The position numbers and the translations under genes were made by a program. Positions 41,775 to 50,480 of a stretch of DNA of 64,000 nucleotides are shown here, piece after piece. Numbering within the stretch: the stretch's first letter is position 1; each line of letters starts with the position of its first letter. The notes under the pieces are model-generated. The model saw only the letters and a list, made by a program, of their open reading frames with translations, made no database searches and was not told the origin of the DNA. Source of the DNA: Pseudomonas sp. P7548 (lineage in GTDB: Bacteria > Pseudomonadota > Gammaproteobacteria > Pseudomonadales > Pseudomonadaceae); the NCBI RefSeq assembly GCF_013386585.1, contig NZ_JACARO010000042.1:1-64000 (forward strand). Direction: 5' to 3'.

Positions 41775-42806
41775 ATGAACAAAATCGCCTTTGCCCTGGC
41801 TGCTGTGCTGGCTGCGTTTTCCAATACGGCCCTGGCCGCTGACCTGTGCCAGCCCGCCGCCAACCCGACGAACAAGGCCTTGCTGGCCGCCGCCGAACGC
41901 CATCTGGGCGACCAGCCCCATCCGCTGGCCCACCTGCACACCGAAGGCACCCTGCCCCATCAAGGGATTCGTGAGCAGAGCATTGCAGCGGAAAAGGATT
42001 GGCCGATCCTGCGCCAGGCGGCCCTGGCCTGGCGTTTGAGCGGTGATGCGCGCTACCTCCAGCAAGTCGACGACTACCTCGCGGCCTGGGCCGAGGTGTA
42101 CCAGCCGGACTTTAACCCGATCGACGAAACCAACCTCGACATGCTGATCCATGCCTACGCGCTGACGGCCGATCACCTGCGCCCGCAGACCCGCGACGCC
42201 GCCCGCCAGTTGATCAGCCGCCTGGGCAACGGCTACATCGCGCATATCCAGCAGTTTCACGGGCAGAAAAAAGGTACCCAGACCAACAACTGGCAGAGCC
42301 ATCGCGTCAAATTGGTGACCGTGGCCGCCGCCGCGCTGGGCGACCGGGCGATGCTTGAGCAGGCCCATCAACTGTTCAAGCAGCAGATTGCCGATAACGT
42401 GCTGCCTGACGGTTCGGTGACCGACTTCCAGGACCGCGACGCCTTGCATTACGTGGTCTACGACCTGGAACCCCTTGTGCAAGCTGCGCTGGCGGCCAAG
42501 CCCTACGGCATCGGCGGCGACTGGCTCACCCTCAACGCCAACGGCGCATCACTGGGCGCCGCCCTGGATTGGCTGGTGCCCTATGCCACCGGGCAACGCA
42601 GCCACGAGGAATTCGTGCACACCCACGTGCCATTCGACACAGCCCGCGCCAAGGTCGGTGAAGTCGGCTACGCCGGTACCTGGCAGCCCAAGAGCAGCGC
42701 CACGCTGTTCTGGCTGGCGGCGCAGCTGGACCCGCGTTATCTGCCGGTGGCCAAACACTTGGCAGACCACCCCGTCGATTGGATCAACACCTGCTATTTG
42801 AAATAA
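41775..42806 (+). CDS. Exported alginate lyase family protein
   Basis: 343 residues. A signal peptide ends 'NTALA'. The mature protein is an all-alpha barrel like the alginate lyase (PL5) family. The conserved stretch 'TQTNNWQSHRVKLVTVAAAALGD' matches the active-site Asn/His region and 'DALHYVVYDLEPLVQAA' follows. AlgL-type enzymes degrade periplasmic polyuronate. It stands alone here, not in an alginate operon, so it may act on another polysaccharide. Confidence 0.78.
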   Translation: MNKIAFALAAVLAAFSNTALAADLCQPAANPTNKALLAAAERHLGDQPHPLAHLHTEGTLPHQGIREQSIAAEKDWPILRQAALAWRLSGDARYLQQVDDYLAAWAEVYQPDFNPIDETNLDMLIHAYALTADHLRPQTRDAARQLISRLGNGYIAHIQQFHGQKKGTQTNNWQSHRVKLVTVAAAALGDRAMLEQAHQLFKQQIADNVLPDGSVTDFQDRDALHYVVYDLEPLVQAALAAKPYGIGGDWLTLNANGASLGAALDWLVPYATGQRSHEEFVHTHVPFDTARAKVGEVGYAGTWQPKSSATLFWLAAQLDPRYLPVAKHLADHPVDWINTCYLK

Positions 42807-42810
42807 CCTG

Positions 42811-42842
42811 TTGTAGTGAGCGGGCTTGCCCGCTCACTACAA
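42811..42842. repeat. Single perfect REP palindrome, GTAGTGAGCGGG class
   Basis: TTGTAGTGAGCGGG and CCCGCTCACTACAA flank CTTG, a perfect 14-base-pair stem between the convergent alginate-lyase-like and L,D-transpeptidase genes. It could also terminate both transcripts. Confidence 0.85.
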
Positions 42843-42861
42843 ACCGCGTTAGGGAGATGGG

Positions 42862-44442
42862 TTAGAGCACGGTGCCCATGGCCTTGATCAGCACGGGGTC
42901 GCGTCCGTAGATGTCTGGCGCGTAGACCAGCCCGCCGTCGCGATTGACCTCCACCGTCCAGTACCCCAGCAACACAGGCACCGGCGTGGCCAGCCGGAAC
43001 TCGTGGGTCAGGCCGGTGGCCAGCAGTTCATCGGTGCGCGTACGTTCGGCCGGGCTCACCAGCAGGTCGCGCAGCAGCAGCGGTTGCTCGACCCGCACGC
43101 AGCCTGAACTGAACGCCCGTGGGCCTTTGGTAAACAGTGGCTGGCTGGGCGTGTCATGCAGGTACACCGAGTACGGGTTGGGAAAGCGCATCACGATCTT
43201 GCCCAGCGGGTTGCGCGGGCCGGCGTCCTGGCGCAGGAGGATGTTGCCGGGCCGGGACCAGTCCACCTGGTCCGGCATCAGTGGGTGGCCTTGGGCGTCG
43301 AGCACCTGCAGGTTTTGCTGGCGCAGGTATTCGGGATTGAGGCGGATGGCCGGGAGTTTGTCCTCGCGCATGATGGTCGGCGGAATGGTCCAGGTGGGGT
43401 TGAGGGTCAGCCGGGTGATGCGCGACTTGAGCAGCGGCGTCTGGCGTTCGGCACGGCCGACTTGCAGGCGCGTTTGCCACACGGGAATGCCGCTCTGATA
43501 GACGCTCAGTTGCGCTGCGGCGACGTTGACCACCACCCCTTCGGGCTCCAGGTCCTGGGCCAGCCAGCGGAAACGTTCGAGGTTGATGCGCAGTTGGTCG
43601 CGGCGGATCGCCGGGCTGATGTTGAGTTCGGCCACGGTGCCGGCACCAATCACGCCATCAGCTTGCAACGAGTGGCTGAGCTGGAACGCCTTGACCGCCT
43701 TGACCAAGTCGTCGCGGTATTGCTTGCCGCTCGGTGCCTTGGCCAGGTAGCCGCCACTGATCAGCCGCCGCGCCAATTCCGGCACGCGGGGGTCTTCCAT
43801 ACCGGGGCGCAGTAACGGGCCGGTGGCCACCGGGTCCCAGTGCGGCAATGGTTGCTGGCGCACGGCGGAATAGGCATTGCGCAGGCTGCGGTAAAGATCG
43901 GCACTGGGGCGCGCTTGGTCGAAGGCTTGGGCCATGTCTTGCAGGCCGGTGGCGGCGAAGGCGAGCACTTCGGTGTTGGCGTCGCGGGCAGGCGGTTGGG
44001 AATGCCACAACGGCTCGAAACGCGATTGCTGAAGACGCCCGTAATGCAAGTCCTGCAGGGCTTGCAGGTACTGCTGGCTGGTGCCGATATCCGTGCACAG
44101 CACGTTGGCCGTGGCATCCGCCGTGGGCAGGCTATAGTGGGATGGGTCCAGGCCGTCATCCGCCAGCATCAGCAACTGAGCGTGCAACGCCTGGCGGCGC
44201 TCGGCCTCGGTCCACAACGGCGCATCGCCCTGCTGCTGGTAGAACGCTTGCAGGCGCAGTTGGGCGGCCGGGTCGATGTGCGGGGCAAGGTCGGGGCAAA
44301 CGCTGGGCAACTGGGCGAGCGCCTGTTGCACCGGGCTCACCGACAGCACGGGCACGGGGGCCAATGGCACCTCGTCAGCTGTCGCGACCAGTGGTGCAAC
44401 GAGCAGGCAAATGCTCAAGTAACATGCGTGTTTTTTGAACAC
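42862..44442 (-). CDS. L,D-transpeptidase (YcbB/LdtD-like)
   Basis: 526 residues. A signal peptide is followed by an N-terminal scaffold, a peptidoglycan-binding domain (about 235-285, 'VKAVKAFQLSHSLQADGVIGAGTVAELN'), and a YkuD catalytic domain with His in 'YLHDTPSQPLF' and the nucleophile in 'AFSSGCVRVE'. YcbB-type enzymes make 3-3 cross-links in the periplasm and are usually near 600 residues; this one is somewhat shorter. The start is 40 bases from that of a divergent second L,D-transpeptidase-fold gene. Confidence 0.9.
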   Translation of the reverse strand: MFKKHACYLSICLLVAPLVATADEVPLAPVPVLSVSPVQQALAQLPSVCPDLAPHIDPAAQLRLQAFYQQQGDAPLWTEAERRQALHAQLLMLADDGLDPSHYSLPTADATANVLCTDIGTSQQYLQALQDLHYGRLQQSRFEPLWHSQPPARDANTEVLAFAATGLQDMAQAFDQARPSADLYRSLRNAYSAVRQQPLPHWDPVATGPLLRPGMEDPRVPELARRLISGGYLAKAPSGKQYRDDLVKAVKAFQLSHSLQADGVIGAGTVAELNISPAIRRDQLRINLERFRWLAQDLEPEGVVVNVAAAQLSVYQSGIPVWQTRLQVGRAERQTPLLKSRITRLTLNPTWTIPPTIMREDKLPAIRLNPEYLRQQNLQVLDAQGHPLMPDQVDWSRPGNILLRQDAGPRNPLGKIVMRFPNPYSVYLHDTPSQPLFTKGPRAFSSGCVRVEQPLLLRDLLVSPAERTRTDELLATGLTHEFRLATPVPVLLGYWTVEVNRDGGLVYAPDIYGRDPVLIKAMGTVL

Positions 44443-44482
44443 TTGGCTTCACTCCAATCCGCAGCGGGGGGATGTACTGCAG

Positions 44483-45211
44483 ATGCTGACTTTTATGTAC
44501 CGGTTAGGCCCGATCACCCTGGGTCTGATTTCCATGAGCCTGGCTGTATTGAGCAATTCTGCGCTCGCCGCCAATGGCAACCCTCCTACCTTGTATAGCA
44601 GCCTCGCGCGCTCGGCTCCAGAACTCAATCCCACGGTGCTTAAAAGCGCCCTGAGCGCAGTGCAATGTGCGGTCAATAACGGCGAGGAACGCTCCGAGCG
44701 ACTCGCCGTCATTGACTACTCCCAGCCCTCGACCGCCCGTCGGCTTTGGATCTTCGACCTGCGCAAGAAGACCCTGGTACTGCGTGACCTGGTGGCCCAC
44801 GGTGCCAAATCCGGGGAAAACTTCGCCACCCAGTTCTCCAACCGCGAAGGCAGCCACCAATCCAGCCTGGGCTTGTTCCGCACCCAGGAAAGTTACCTGG
44901 GCACCCATGGCTACTCGTTGCGCATGGACGGCCTGGAACCGGGCTTCAATGACCAGGCCCGCGACCGCGCCCTGGTGATTCACGCCGCCGACTACGTCAA
45001 CCCGGCCTGGAGCAAGCGCGAAGGCCGCATCGGCCGCAGCCAGGGTTGCCCGGCCGTGCGCCCGCAGGTGGCCCGCCAGGTGGTAGACAAGCTCAAGGAT
45101 GGGCAATTCATGTTTTCGTGGTACCCGGACCAGCGCTGGCTGAAGTCTTCGACCTATCTGAACTGCAAGCCCCAACAGGTGGCGAGTAGTCGTACAATCC
45201 GTGGCGGATAG
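44483..45211 (+). CDS. Murein L,D-transpeptidase catalytic domain protein (YkuD-like)
   Basis: 242 residues with a signal peptide ending 'NSALA'. The catalytic region has His in 'ALVIHAADYVNP' and the nucleophile Cys in 'GRSQGCPAVRP', with 'GLFRTQESYLGTHGYSLRMDGLE' ahead. This is the 'murein L,D-transpeptidase catalytic domain' family, which may cleave or remodel cross-links rather than form them. It shares a 40-base promoter gap with the divergent YcbB-like gene, so the two may respond to the same signal. Confidence 0.85.
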   Translation: MLTFMYRLGPITLGLISMSLAVLSNSALAANGNPPTLYSSLARSAPELNPTVLKSALSAVQCAVNNGEERSERLAVIDYSQPSTARRLWIFDLRKKTLVLRDLVAHGAKSGENFATQFSNREGSHQSSLGLFRTQESYLGTHGYSLRMDGLEPGFNDQARDRALVIHAADYVNPAWSKREGRIGRSQGCPAVRPQVARQVVDKLKDGQFMFSWYPDQRWLKSSTYLNCKPQQVASSRTIRGG

Positions 45212-45252
45212 CCTGTCTCCCTATATAAAAGACAGAAAAAAGAGAGCGTCGA

Positions 45253-45999
45253 ATGCTTCTACATAAATCCACCTGGATCGAGATCGGGCAGTTTCTGGAA
45301 CGCAGCCGCACGGTGGTGGTGCCCATCGGGTCCAACGAGCAACACGGCCCCACCGGCCTGCTGGGCACCGACTGGATGTGCCCGGAAATCATCGCCCATG
45401 AGGCGCAGAACAGCGCCGATATTCTGATCGCGCCGACCTTCAACATCGGCATGGCCCAGCACCACCTGGGTTTCCCCGGCACCATTTCCCTGCGCCCTTC
45501 CACCTTTATCGCCGCGATTGGCGACTGGGTGCGCTCGCTGGCCGGGCATGGTTTCGAGAAGATCCTGTTTCTGAACGGCCACGGCGGCAATATCGCCACG
45601 ATCGAAGCAGCGTTTTCCGAGCTGTACGCCGAAGCGAGTTTCGCCCGCCGCCCGGCCGGTTTCGCGCTCAAGCTGGTGAACTGGTGGGACCTGGAAGGCG
45701 TCAACGACCTGGCCCAGCGCCAGTTCCCGGTGGGTCACGGCAGCCATGCCACCCCGTCGGAAATCGCGGTGACGCAATGGGCCTACCCGGAGTCGATCAA
45801 GACCGCCGAGTATTCACCGCAAATCGCCAACACCGGGCCGATTCGCGAAGCGCTGGACTTTCGCGCACGCTTCCCCGACGGGCGCATGGGCTCGGACCCG
45901 GCGTTGGCGACGGTGGATAAAGGCGGTGAGTTGGTGGCGTTGGCTGCTCAGGGGCTGATCAAAACGGTTAACAACTTCAGCAACGAAGCCAAACCCTAG
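45253..45999 (+). CDS. Creatininase family protein
   Basis: 248 residues. The metal-binding set 'SNEQHGPTGLLGTDWMCP' (Glu, His, Asp) and 'FLNGHGGNIATIE' (His) is present, with Glu in the 'HATPSEIAV' region. The family includes creatinine amidohydrolase and related amide and formamide hydrolases. It lies 41 bases after the L,D-transpeptidase gene and may be cotranscribed, but the functions look unrelated. A REP pair follows. Confidence 0.85.
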   Translation: MLLHKSTWIEIGQFLERSRTVVVPIGSNEQHGPTGLLGTDWMCPEIIAHEAQNSADILIAPTFNIGMAQHHLGFPGTISLRPSTFIAAIGDWVRSLAGHGFEKILFLNGHGGNIATIEAAFSELYAEASFARRPAGFALKLVNWWDLEGVNDLAQRQFPVGHGSHATPSEIAVTQWAYPESIKTAEYSPQIANTGPIREALDFRARFPDGRMGSDPALATVDKGGELVALAAQGLIKTVNNFSNEAKP

Positions 46000-46016
46000 C
46001 CTTGCACATCCCCAAA

Positions 46017-46109
46017 TGTGGGAGCGGGCTTGCTCGCGAAGGCGGTGTATCAGTCAGTGATTTTCTATCTGACATACCGCTTTCGCGAGCAAGCCCGCTC
46101 CCACAGGGG
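46017..46109. repeat. REP/REPIN inverted pair, TGTGGGAGCGGGCTTGC class
   Basis: A near-perfect inverted pair (left TGTGGGAGCGGGCTTGCTCG, right CGAGCAAGCCCGCTCCCACA) encloses a 50-base spacer between the convergent creatininase and lipoprotein genes. Confidence 0.9.
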
Positions 46110-46117
46110 ATTGTGAG

Positions 46118-46459
46118 TTATTTGCAGTCTTGTGCGACCTGTTCCAGGCGCGACGGCGTGATGGTCGACGCCAGCGGCTTGCGCTCGTACAGGAACACCT
46201 TGGTGCCGTCCTGGGACTTGTAGGCTTCCAGCACGTCATCCGCCGCGATCTTGCTGGTGAGCACCACTTTGGCGTGGCGCGAATTCTGGGTCACGGTGGA
46301 GGTGATGCCATGTTTCTCAAGCTTGGGCAGCACGCACTGCAGATAACCTTCGGTGGTCTTGGCCGACTGCAGGGTCAGCGTCGGTGCATTCGGGGCAGAC
46401 ACACAACCGGCCAGCAACAGTGAAGCAGAGGCCATGGCCGGGACGAAAAAAGAGCGCAT
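46118..46459 (-). CDS. Small lipoprotein of unknown function
   Basis: 113 residues with a lipobox LLAGC (Cys at about 19). The mature part 'TTEGYLQCVLPKLEKHGITSTVTQNSRHAKVVLTSKIAADDVLEAYKSQ' is short, and its two cysteines (VLPKL region and the last CK) may pair. ATG 46459 begins the signal sequence. It is 35 bases from the next upstream gene on the same strand, so the two may form an operon. No family recognised. Confidence 0.65.
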   Translation of the reverse strand: MRSFFVPAMASASLLLAGCVSAPNAPTLTLQSAKTTEGYLQCVLPKLEKHGITSTVTQNSRHAKVVLTSKIAADDVLEAYKSQDGTKVFLYERKPLASTITPSRLEQVAQDCK

Positions 46460-46494
46460 AGAGCATCCTGAATAGATAAAAAGGGTCAGTCGCA

Positions 46495-47139
46495 TCAGCC
46501 GGCGCGGACCAGGGCTTTAAGCGACGCATCAAACTGTTTCAAGGCATCGAGCTGCACGTCACGCTGCTGCTCGATCTGGGCGGCAATCTCGGGCGCCGCC
46601 TTGTCATGCACCCACACCGACGGCACCTGTTTGCGCACCGAACCTTCGGCCTTGGCGATGTATTGCAGGTTCGCGTCATAGAACCGCGCAACAAAACGCG
46701 CCTCGACCTGATCGTTACGCTGGGTCAACAGTTGGTTATGGGTATCGAGCATCACCACCACATCGGGATGAGCCTGCACCAGTTCGTCGAGGCTGCTATA
46801 GACAGTCACCGAGAGAAAAGTGCCCTGCAGCGAGCTCATCAACCAATCAATGGCCAGTTCCGGGTCGGAGCTGTTGACGAACGCCTGGCGGATGCGCCCA
46901 TCGAGGGCATCCTTGGCGCCGTTCAAGGCCATGGTGTGGTAACGCTCAAGGTAGCTGAGGTTGTCGAGGGTGTTTTCGGTGTACAACACACCCACCGACT
47001 GCGCGCGTTGCAGGGAGTCTACGCTACCGTCGATCGGTAGCAAATGGCCTGTACGCAGATCATCGGCAATCGCCGGGTTGGTCAGCACCACGGCGCTCAC
47101 CATCAGCATCATCAAACCCAGTTGGATAAAAGTCCTCAT
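46495..47139 (-). CDS. Exported protein of unknown function
   Basis: 214 residues with a signal peptide ending 'NPAIA'. The mature protein is mixed alpha/beta ('SVTVYSSLDELVQAHPDVVVMLDTHNQL', 'ARFYDANLQYIAKAEGSVRK') and ends in a long helix. The strong site AAGGAGAT precedes ATG 47139. I do not recognise it. The downstream small lipoprotein gene on the same strand suggests a joint envelope role. Confidence 0.65.
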   Translation of the reverse strand: MRTFIQLGLMMLMVSAVVLTNPAIADDLRTGHLLPIDGSVDSLQRAQSVGVLYTENTLDNLSYLERYHTMALNGAKDALDGRIRQAFVNSSDPELAIDWLMSSLQGTFLSVTVYSSLDELVQAHPDVVVMLDTHNQLLTQRNDQVEARFVARFYDANLQYIAKAEGSVRKQVPSVWVHDKAAPEIAAQIEQQRDVQLDALKQFDASLKALVRAG

Positions 47140-47282
47140 CGCGCGATCTCCTTGAGCGGCGTCTCGATGGGGCAATTGTCCACTAATGGCACAAAAACAG
47201 AACTTGCGATCCTTGATGGTGACTATCATTTGAACCGATAGTGTCGCGTAGCCCGACCTCACTATAACGATAAGGACCCGCC

Positions 47283-47528
47283 ATGAAGCCCCACCAGAAA
47301 ACCTTCGACCGCATCCGCGAAGCCGTCTTGCCGGAGTTTCGTGAGCGGGTCGCCGATTACCTGGTCGAGTATGAAAGCGTGCTGCAGGACGAAACCGCCG
47401 ACGCCGACCAGGCCTTCGCCAGTGCCCAGCAACTGCGCGGTTACCTGCGTGGCTTGAACACCATGCGGGTATTGGGCATGGCCGACTGGGAGGACCTGGA
47501 CCGCCGCGTGGCCCAGGAATGGCTATAA
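47283..47528 (+). CDS. Small hypothetical protein
   Basis: 81 residues, acidic and helical ('TFDRIREAVLPEFRERVADYLVEYESVLQDE'), no signal or membrane segment. AAGGA precedes the ATG. It is divergent from the exported protein at 46495-47139 and nearly abuts the convergent glutathione transferase gene. It has real-gene codon use but no recognised family. Confidence 0.6.
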   Translation: MKPHQKTFDRIREAVLPEFRERVADYLVEYESVLQDETADADQAFASAQQLRGYLRGLNTMRVLGMADWEDLDRRVAQEWL

Positions 47529-47531
47529 CCG

Positions 47532-48164
47532 CTACAGTGCGTGTCGCTGCAGGTTGACCCAGGCCTGCACAGAGGGTCGCTGCCACTGGCGGTGCGCGTA
47601 GTCCACCAGTTCGGCCGGCACCGGGTCACCGTTGAGAATCAGCCGATTGAGCATCACTGCCAGGTCCACGTCGGCAATCGACCACTCGCCGAACAGGTAC
47701 TCGGCGTTACCCGCCAGCAGCGCCTGCGCCGCCGCTATCAACTTGCGGGCAGCGACCTGGGCCACGGGTGACAAAGGTGGCATCGTCTGCCCGTAGAACA
47801 CCACCAGCGTCGAGCGCTCCTGGCGAATCGGCAGCAAGTCGCTGCGCAACCACGCCTGCACCTGGCGCGCCCTCGCCCGCAGGTGCAGGTCGGTCGGGTA
47901 GACCGGCACGTCGGGATAGGCCTCTTCCAAGTATTCGCAGATCGCCGACGACTCCGACAGCGCAAAGTTGCCGTCCTCAAGGGTTGGCACGCGCTGGGTC
48001 AGGGACAGCTGGGCAAAATCCGCCGCCTGGTTCTGCGCGGCGTCCAGGTCCAGGGTCACCGTTTCAAACGCCAGGCCTTTTTCCAGCAGGGTGACAAACA
48101 CTGACATCGCGTAGGGGCTGGTGAATTGGGCATCAACGTACAGGCGCAGCGGGGCTTGGCTCAT
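47532..48164 (-). CDS. yfcF: Glutathione transferase (YfcF-like)
   Basis: 210 residues. The thioredoxin-like N-terminus 'LRLYVDAQFTSPYAMSVFVTLLEKGLAFE' carries the catalytic Ser region (S16), with 'RVPTLEDGNFALSESSAICEYLEE' as the glutathione-binding cis-Pro and Glu/Ser motif. The C-terminal helical domain is present. YfcF proteins show glutathione transferase and peroxidase activity. ATG 48164 fits the conserved start; the frame is open 42 codons upstream but is not protein-like. Confidence 0.85.
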   Translation of the reverse strand: MSQAPLRLYVDAQFTSPYAMSVFVTLLEKGLAFETVTLDLDAAQNQAADFAQLSLTQRVPTLEDGNFALSESSAICEYLEEAYPDVPVYPTDLHLRARARQVQAWLRSDLLPIRQERSTLVVFYGQTMPPLSPVAQVAARKLIAAAQALLAGNAEYLFGEWSIADVDLAVMLNRLILNGDPVPAELVDYAHRQWQRPSVQAWVNLQRHAL

Positions 48165-48353
48165 GGCGGAACTCCTTGGTTGAAAGCCCACGCTACGAGA
48201 TCGGCGACTAGAATGACAATGCAGGGTTTTTATGGGGGCATTCCTGGCGGGAATAGCAGCGTTGATGGCAATATTATGGCTATCGGCCACCGTACCGATT
48301 CGCCCCGCCCCTCGTGGTTCTCTAGGAATGAGCTTTCAAGGAATGATCAGCAC

Positions 48354-49793
48354 ATGAAACAAGCGGTTGTGGTCATCCACGGCATCGGTGAACAGCGCCC
48401 GATGGACACCTTGCGCGGCTTCGTGGAAGCGATGATCCCCGCCGACACGCCCGACGGCACGCCCTTCTACTGGAGCAAGCCGGACCGACTGTCACGCAAC
48501 TTCGACCTGCGTGTATTGAAGTCATCGGGCCGCACCACCACGGACTTTTACGAGTATTACTGGGCCCACAAGATGCAGGGCACCAAGGTCGGGCACCTGC
48601 TGGGCTGGCTGTGGGACATCTTCAAACGCCAACGCCGCGACATTCCCGACGCCATCGTGCCGATCTGGCGCACCACGCGCTGGACGGTGATGCTGTTCCT
48701 GTTGCTGGTGGCCACCGGCACCGTGGCCACCGCCTGGGGCAAGTTCGAACACCACGACAACCCTTTCGCCCTGGTTCCGCTGCTGATGGGCGCCATCGGC
48801 CTGGGCCTGCGCTACTCCGCCCTGTCGTACCTGGGCGACGCCGCCCGCTACCTCAGCCCCAACCCGCAGAACGTGATGGTGCGCGAACAGATCCGTGCCG
48901 ACGGCGTAGCGTTGTTGCGCGCCTTGCACAACAAGGGCGACTACGACCGCATCATCGTGGTCGGCCACAGCCTGGGCAGCGTGATTGCCTACGATATCGT
49001 CGGTTACCTGTGGCATGAACATCACGACCAACTGACCAAGGTGATCCCCAGCAACCGCGAGTTGGCCGAGCGATACGCCGACAACGAACCGCTGCAACCG
49101 GTGATCAACGAAACCCTTCACGCCGCTGGCACCGCATTGGATGGCAGCCTGGGCAGCCTCTTCAGGTTTCGCGAACAGCAGGCCCAGGCGTTCATCGAAC
49201 AGCGCAGCCTGGGCAACCCCTGGCGCATCACCGACCTGGTCACGGTCGGCAGCCCCATGGCCCACGCCAGCCTGTTGCTCGGCCGCAGCGTGAGTGATTT
49301 CAAGCAGCGTATGGAGCGCCGCGAAGCCCCCGCCTGCCCGCCCACTGAAGACACCAAGGGCTACGGCTACAACGCGCGCCAGGCGGTGATGCTTGGGCAA
49401 AAGCCGTTCACCCCGCAATACCTGCACCACGCGGCGGCCTTTGCGGTGACGCGCTGGACCAACCTCTACTTCCCGGCGCCTTTGGGCTTGTTCGGCGACA
49501 TTGTCAGCGGCCCAGTGAGCCCGGTGATGGGCGCCGGTGTGCTGGACCTGCCGGTGACCGTGGGCACATGGAAAGGCTGGCTCGCCCGCTCCTGGCTCAG
49601 CCACACCCACTACTGGAGCGAGCGCGGTGGCGCCAAGGGGTATCTTGCCAACCTCACTACCCAGGCCAACGCGATCAGCCACGGCCCGCGCCCTTCGGCC
49701 ACCGAGGCCCTGCGCTGGGCCGTCGACCTCAAGGGCCTGCGGCGCTTTCGTCCCGCCGGCGCCAAAGAAACCGCAGTGCCTGTCGAGGCTTAA
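48354..49793 (+). CDS. Membrane-associated alpha/beta hydrolase-fold protein
   Basis: 479 residues. It opens with an oxyanion motif 'VVVIHGIGEQRPM', has two transmembrane stretches (about 110-160, 'VMLFLLLVATGTVATAWG' and 'LVPLLMGAIGLGLRYSALSYL'), and then the nucleophile elbow 'IIVVGHSLGSVIAYDIVGYL'. The C-terminal third is unassigned. The hydrophobic insertion between two catalytic elements is unusual for the fold. It overlaps the convergent DUF924 gene by 4 bases. Substrate unknown; a lipid or thioester is plausible but not shown. Confidence 0.7.
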   Translation: MKQAVVVIHGIGEQRPMDTLRGFVEAMIPADTPDGTPFYWSKPDRLSRNFDLRVLKSSGRTTTDFYEYYWAHKMQGTKVGHLLGWLWDIFKRQRRDIPDAIVPIWRTTRWTVMLFLLLVATGTVATAWGKFEHHDNPFALVPLLMGAIGLGLRYSALSYLGDAARYLSPNPQNVMVREQIRADGVALLRALHNKGDYDRIIVVGHSLGSVIAYDIVGYLWHEHHDQLTKVIPSNRELAERYADNEPLQPVINETLHAAGTALDGSLGSLFRFREQQAQAFIEQRSLGNPWRITDLVTVGSPMAHASLLLGRSVSDFKQRMERREAPACPPTEDTKGYGYNARQAVMLGQKPFTPQYLHHAAAFAVTRWTNLYFPAPLGLFGDIVSGPVSPVMGAGVLDLPVTVGTWKGWLARSWLSHTHYWSERGGAKGYLANLTTQANAISHGPRPSATEALRWAVDLKGLRRFRPAGAKETAVPVEA

Positions 49794-50338
49794 CCCGCGA
49801 AACCACCGGCGTCGAGAAACGCACGCTCCTCCTCGGTGGTGGGCCTGGCCAGCACGTCATTGCGATGGGGAAACCGCCCGAACCTCTCGATGATGTCGGC
49901 GTGCTCCTTGGCCCAGTGGAAGGTGTTGGCGTCCAGGTGCTGGTTGAGGGCGACCGAACGTTGCTGGTCGGCCTTGTCTTCGGAGTGTTCGAACGGCAAA
50001 TAACAGAACGCGCGCAACGCCGGTTCGATCTGCTGGTCCAGGCCGGCGTCCACCATCCGCCGTGCGTACAGGCGGGCCAACGGGTCGGTGGCAAACATGT
50101 GCGCCGTGCCGCGAAACGCATTGCGCGGGTACTGGTCCAGCAGGATCAGCAACGCCAGTGCGCCCTGCGCCGTCTCCAGCCAGCCTTCCAGTTCACGCCG
50201 CGCCGCTTGCACGTGGGTGGTGTAGAAGGTGTCGCGAAACGTCGCGTCAAACGCCTCATCCTTGGCAAACCAGCGCTTGGGCCCCGCCTGTGTCCAGAAT
50301 TCCAGCACCGCTTGGGCAGACTGTCCGTTCGTGTTCAT
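49790..50338 (-). CDS. DUF924 family protein
   Basis: 182 residues. The conserved stretches 'AVLEFWTQAGPKRWFAKDEAFDATF', 'ALALLILLDQYPRNAFRGTAHMFATD' and 'FCYLPFEHSEDKADQQRSV' define DUF924, an all-alpha fold of unknown function related to TPR proteins. ATG 50338 is used since the family begins there. It ends in a 4-base overlap with the convergent hydrolase gene. Confidence 0.85.
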   Translation of the reverse strand: MNTNGQSAQAVLEFWTQAGPKRWFAKDEAFDATFRDTFYTTHVQAARRELEGWLETAQGALALLILLDQYPRNAFRGTAHMFATDPLARLYARRMVDAGLDQQIEPALRAFCYLPFEHSEDKADQQRSVALNQHLDANTFHWAKEHADIIERFGRFPHRNDVLARPTTEEERAFLDAGGFAG

Positions 50339-50400
50339 CCTCAATCCCCTGTTCAACCGCAGATTTCATCATAGGCGCGTGCCGAATCCATTAACGTTCC

Positions 50401-50428
50401 CCGGTGCCTGAAGCATTTCAGCACCCGG
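50401..50428. other. Leader hairpin ahead of the Ni/Co transporter
   Basis: The arms CCGGTGCCTGAA and TTCAGCACCCGG form an 11- to 12-base-pair stem with two bulges and a four-base loop, 52 bases before the transporter start and 63 bases beyond the divergent DUF924 start. A regulatory leader is possible. No B12-box or other known riboswitch core was recognised. Confidence 0.35.
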
Positions 50429-50480
50429 AGCCGTTCCTGCGTCGGAGCGGTCGCGCCATTGCCTTGATAGGGTTTACCTG

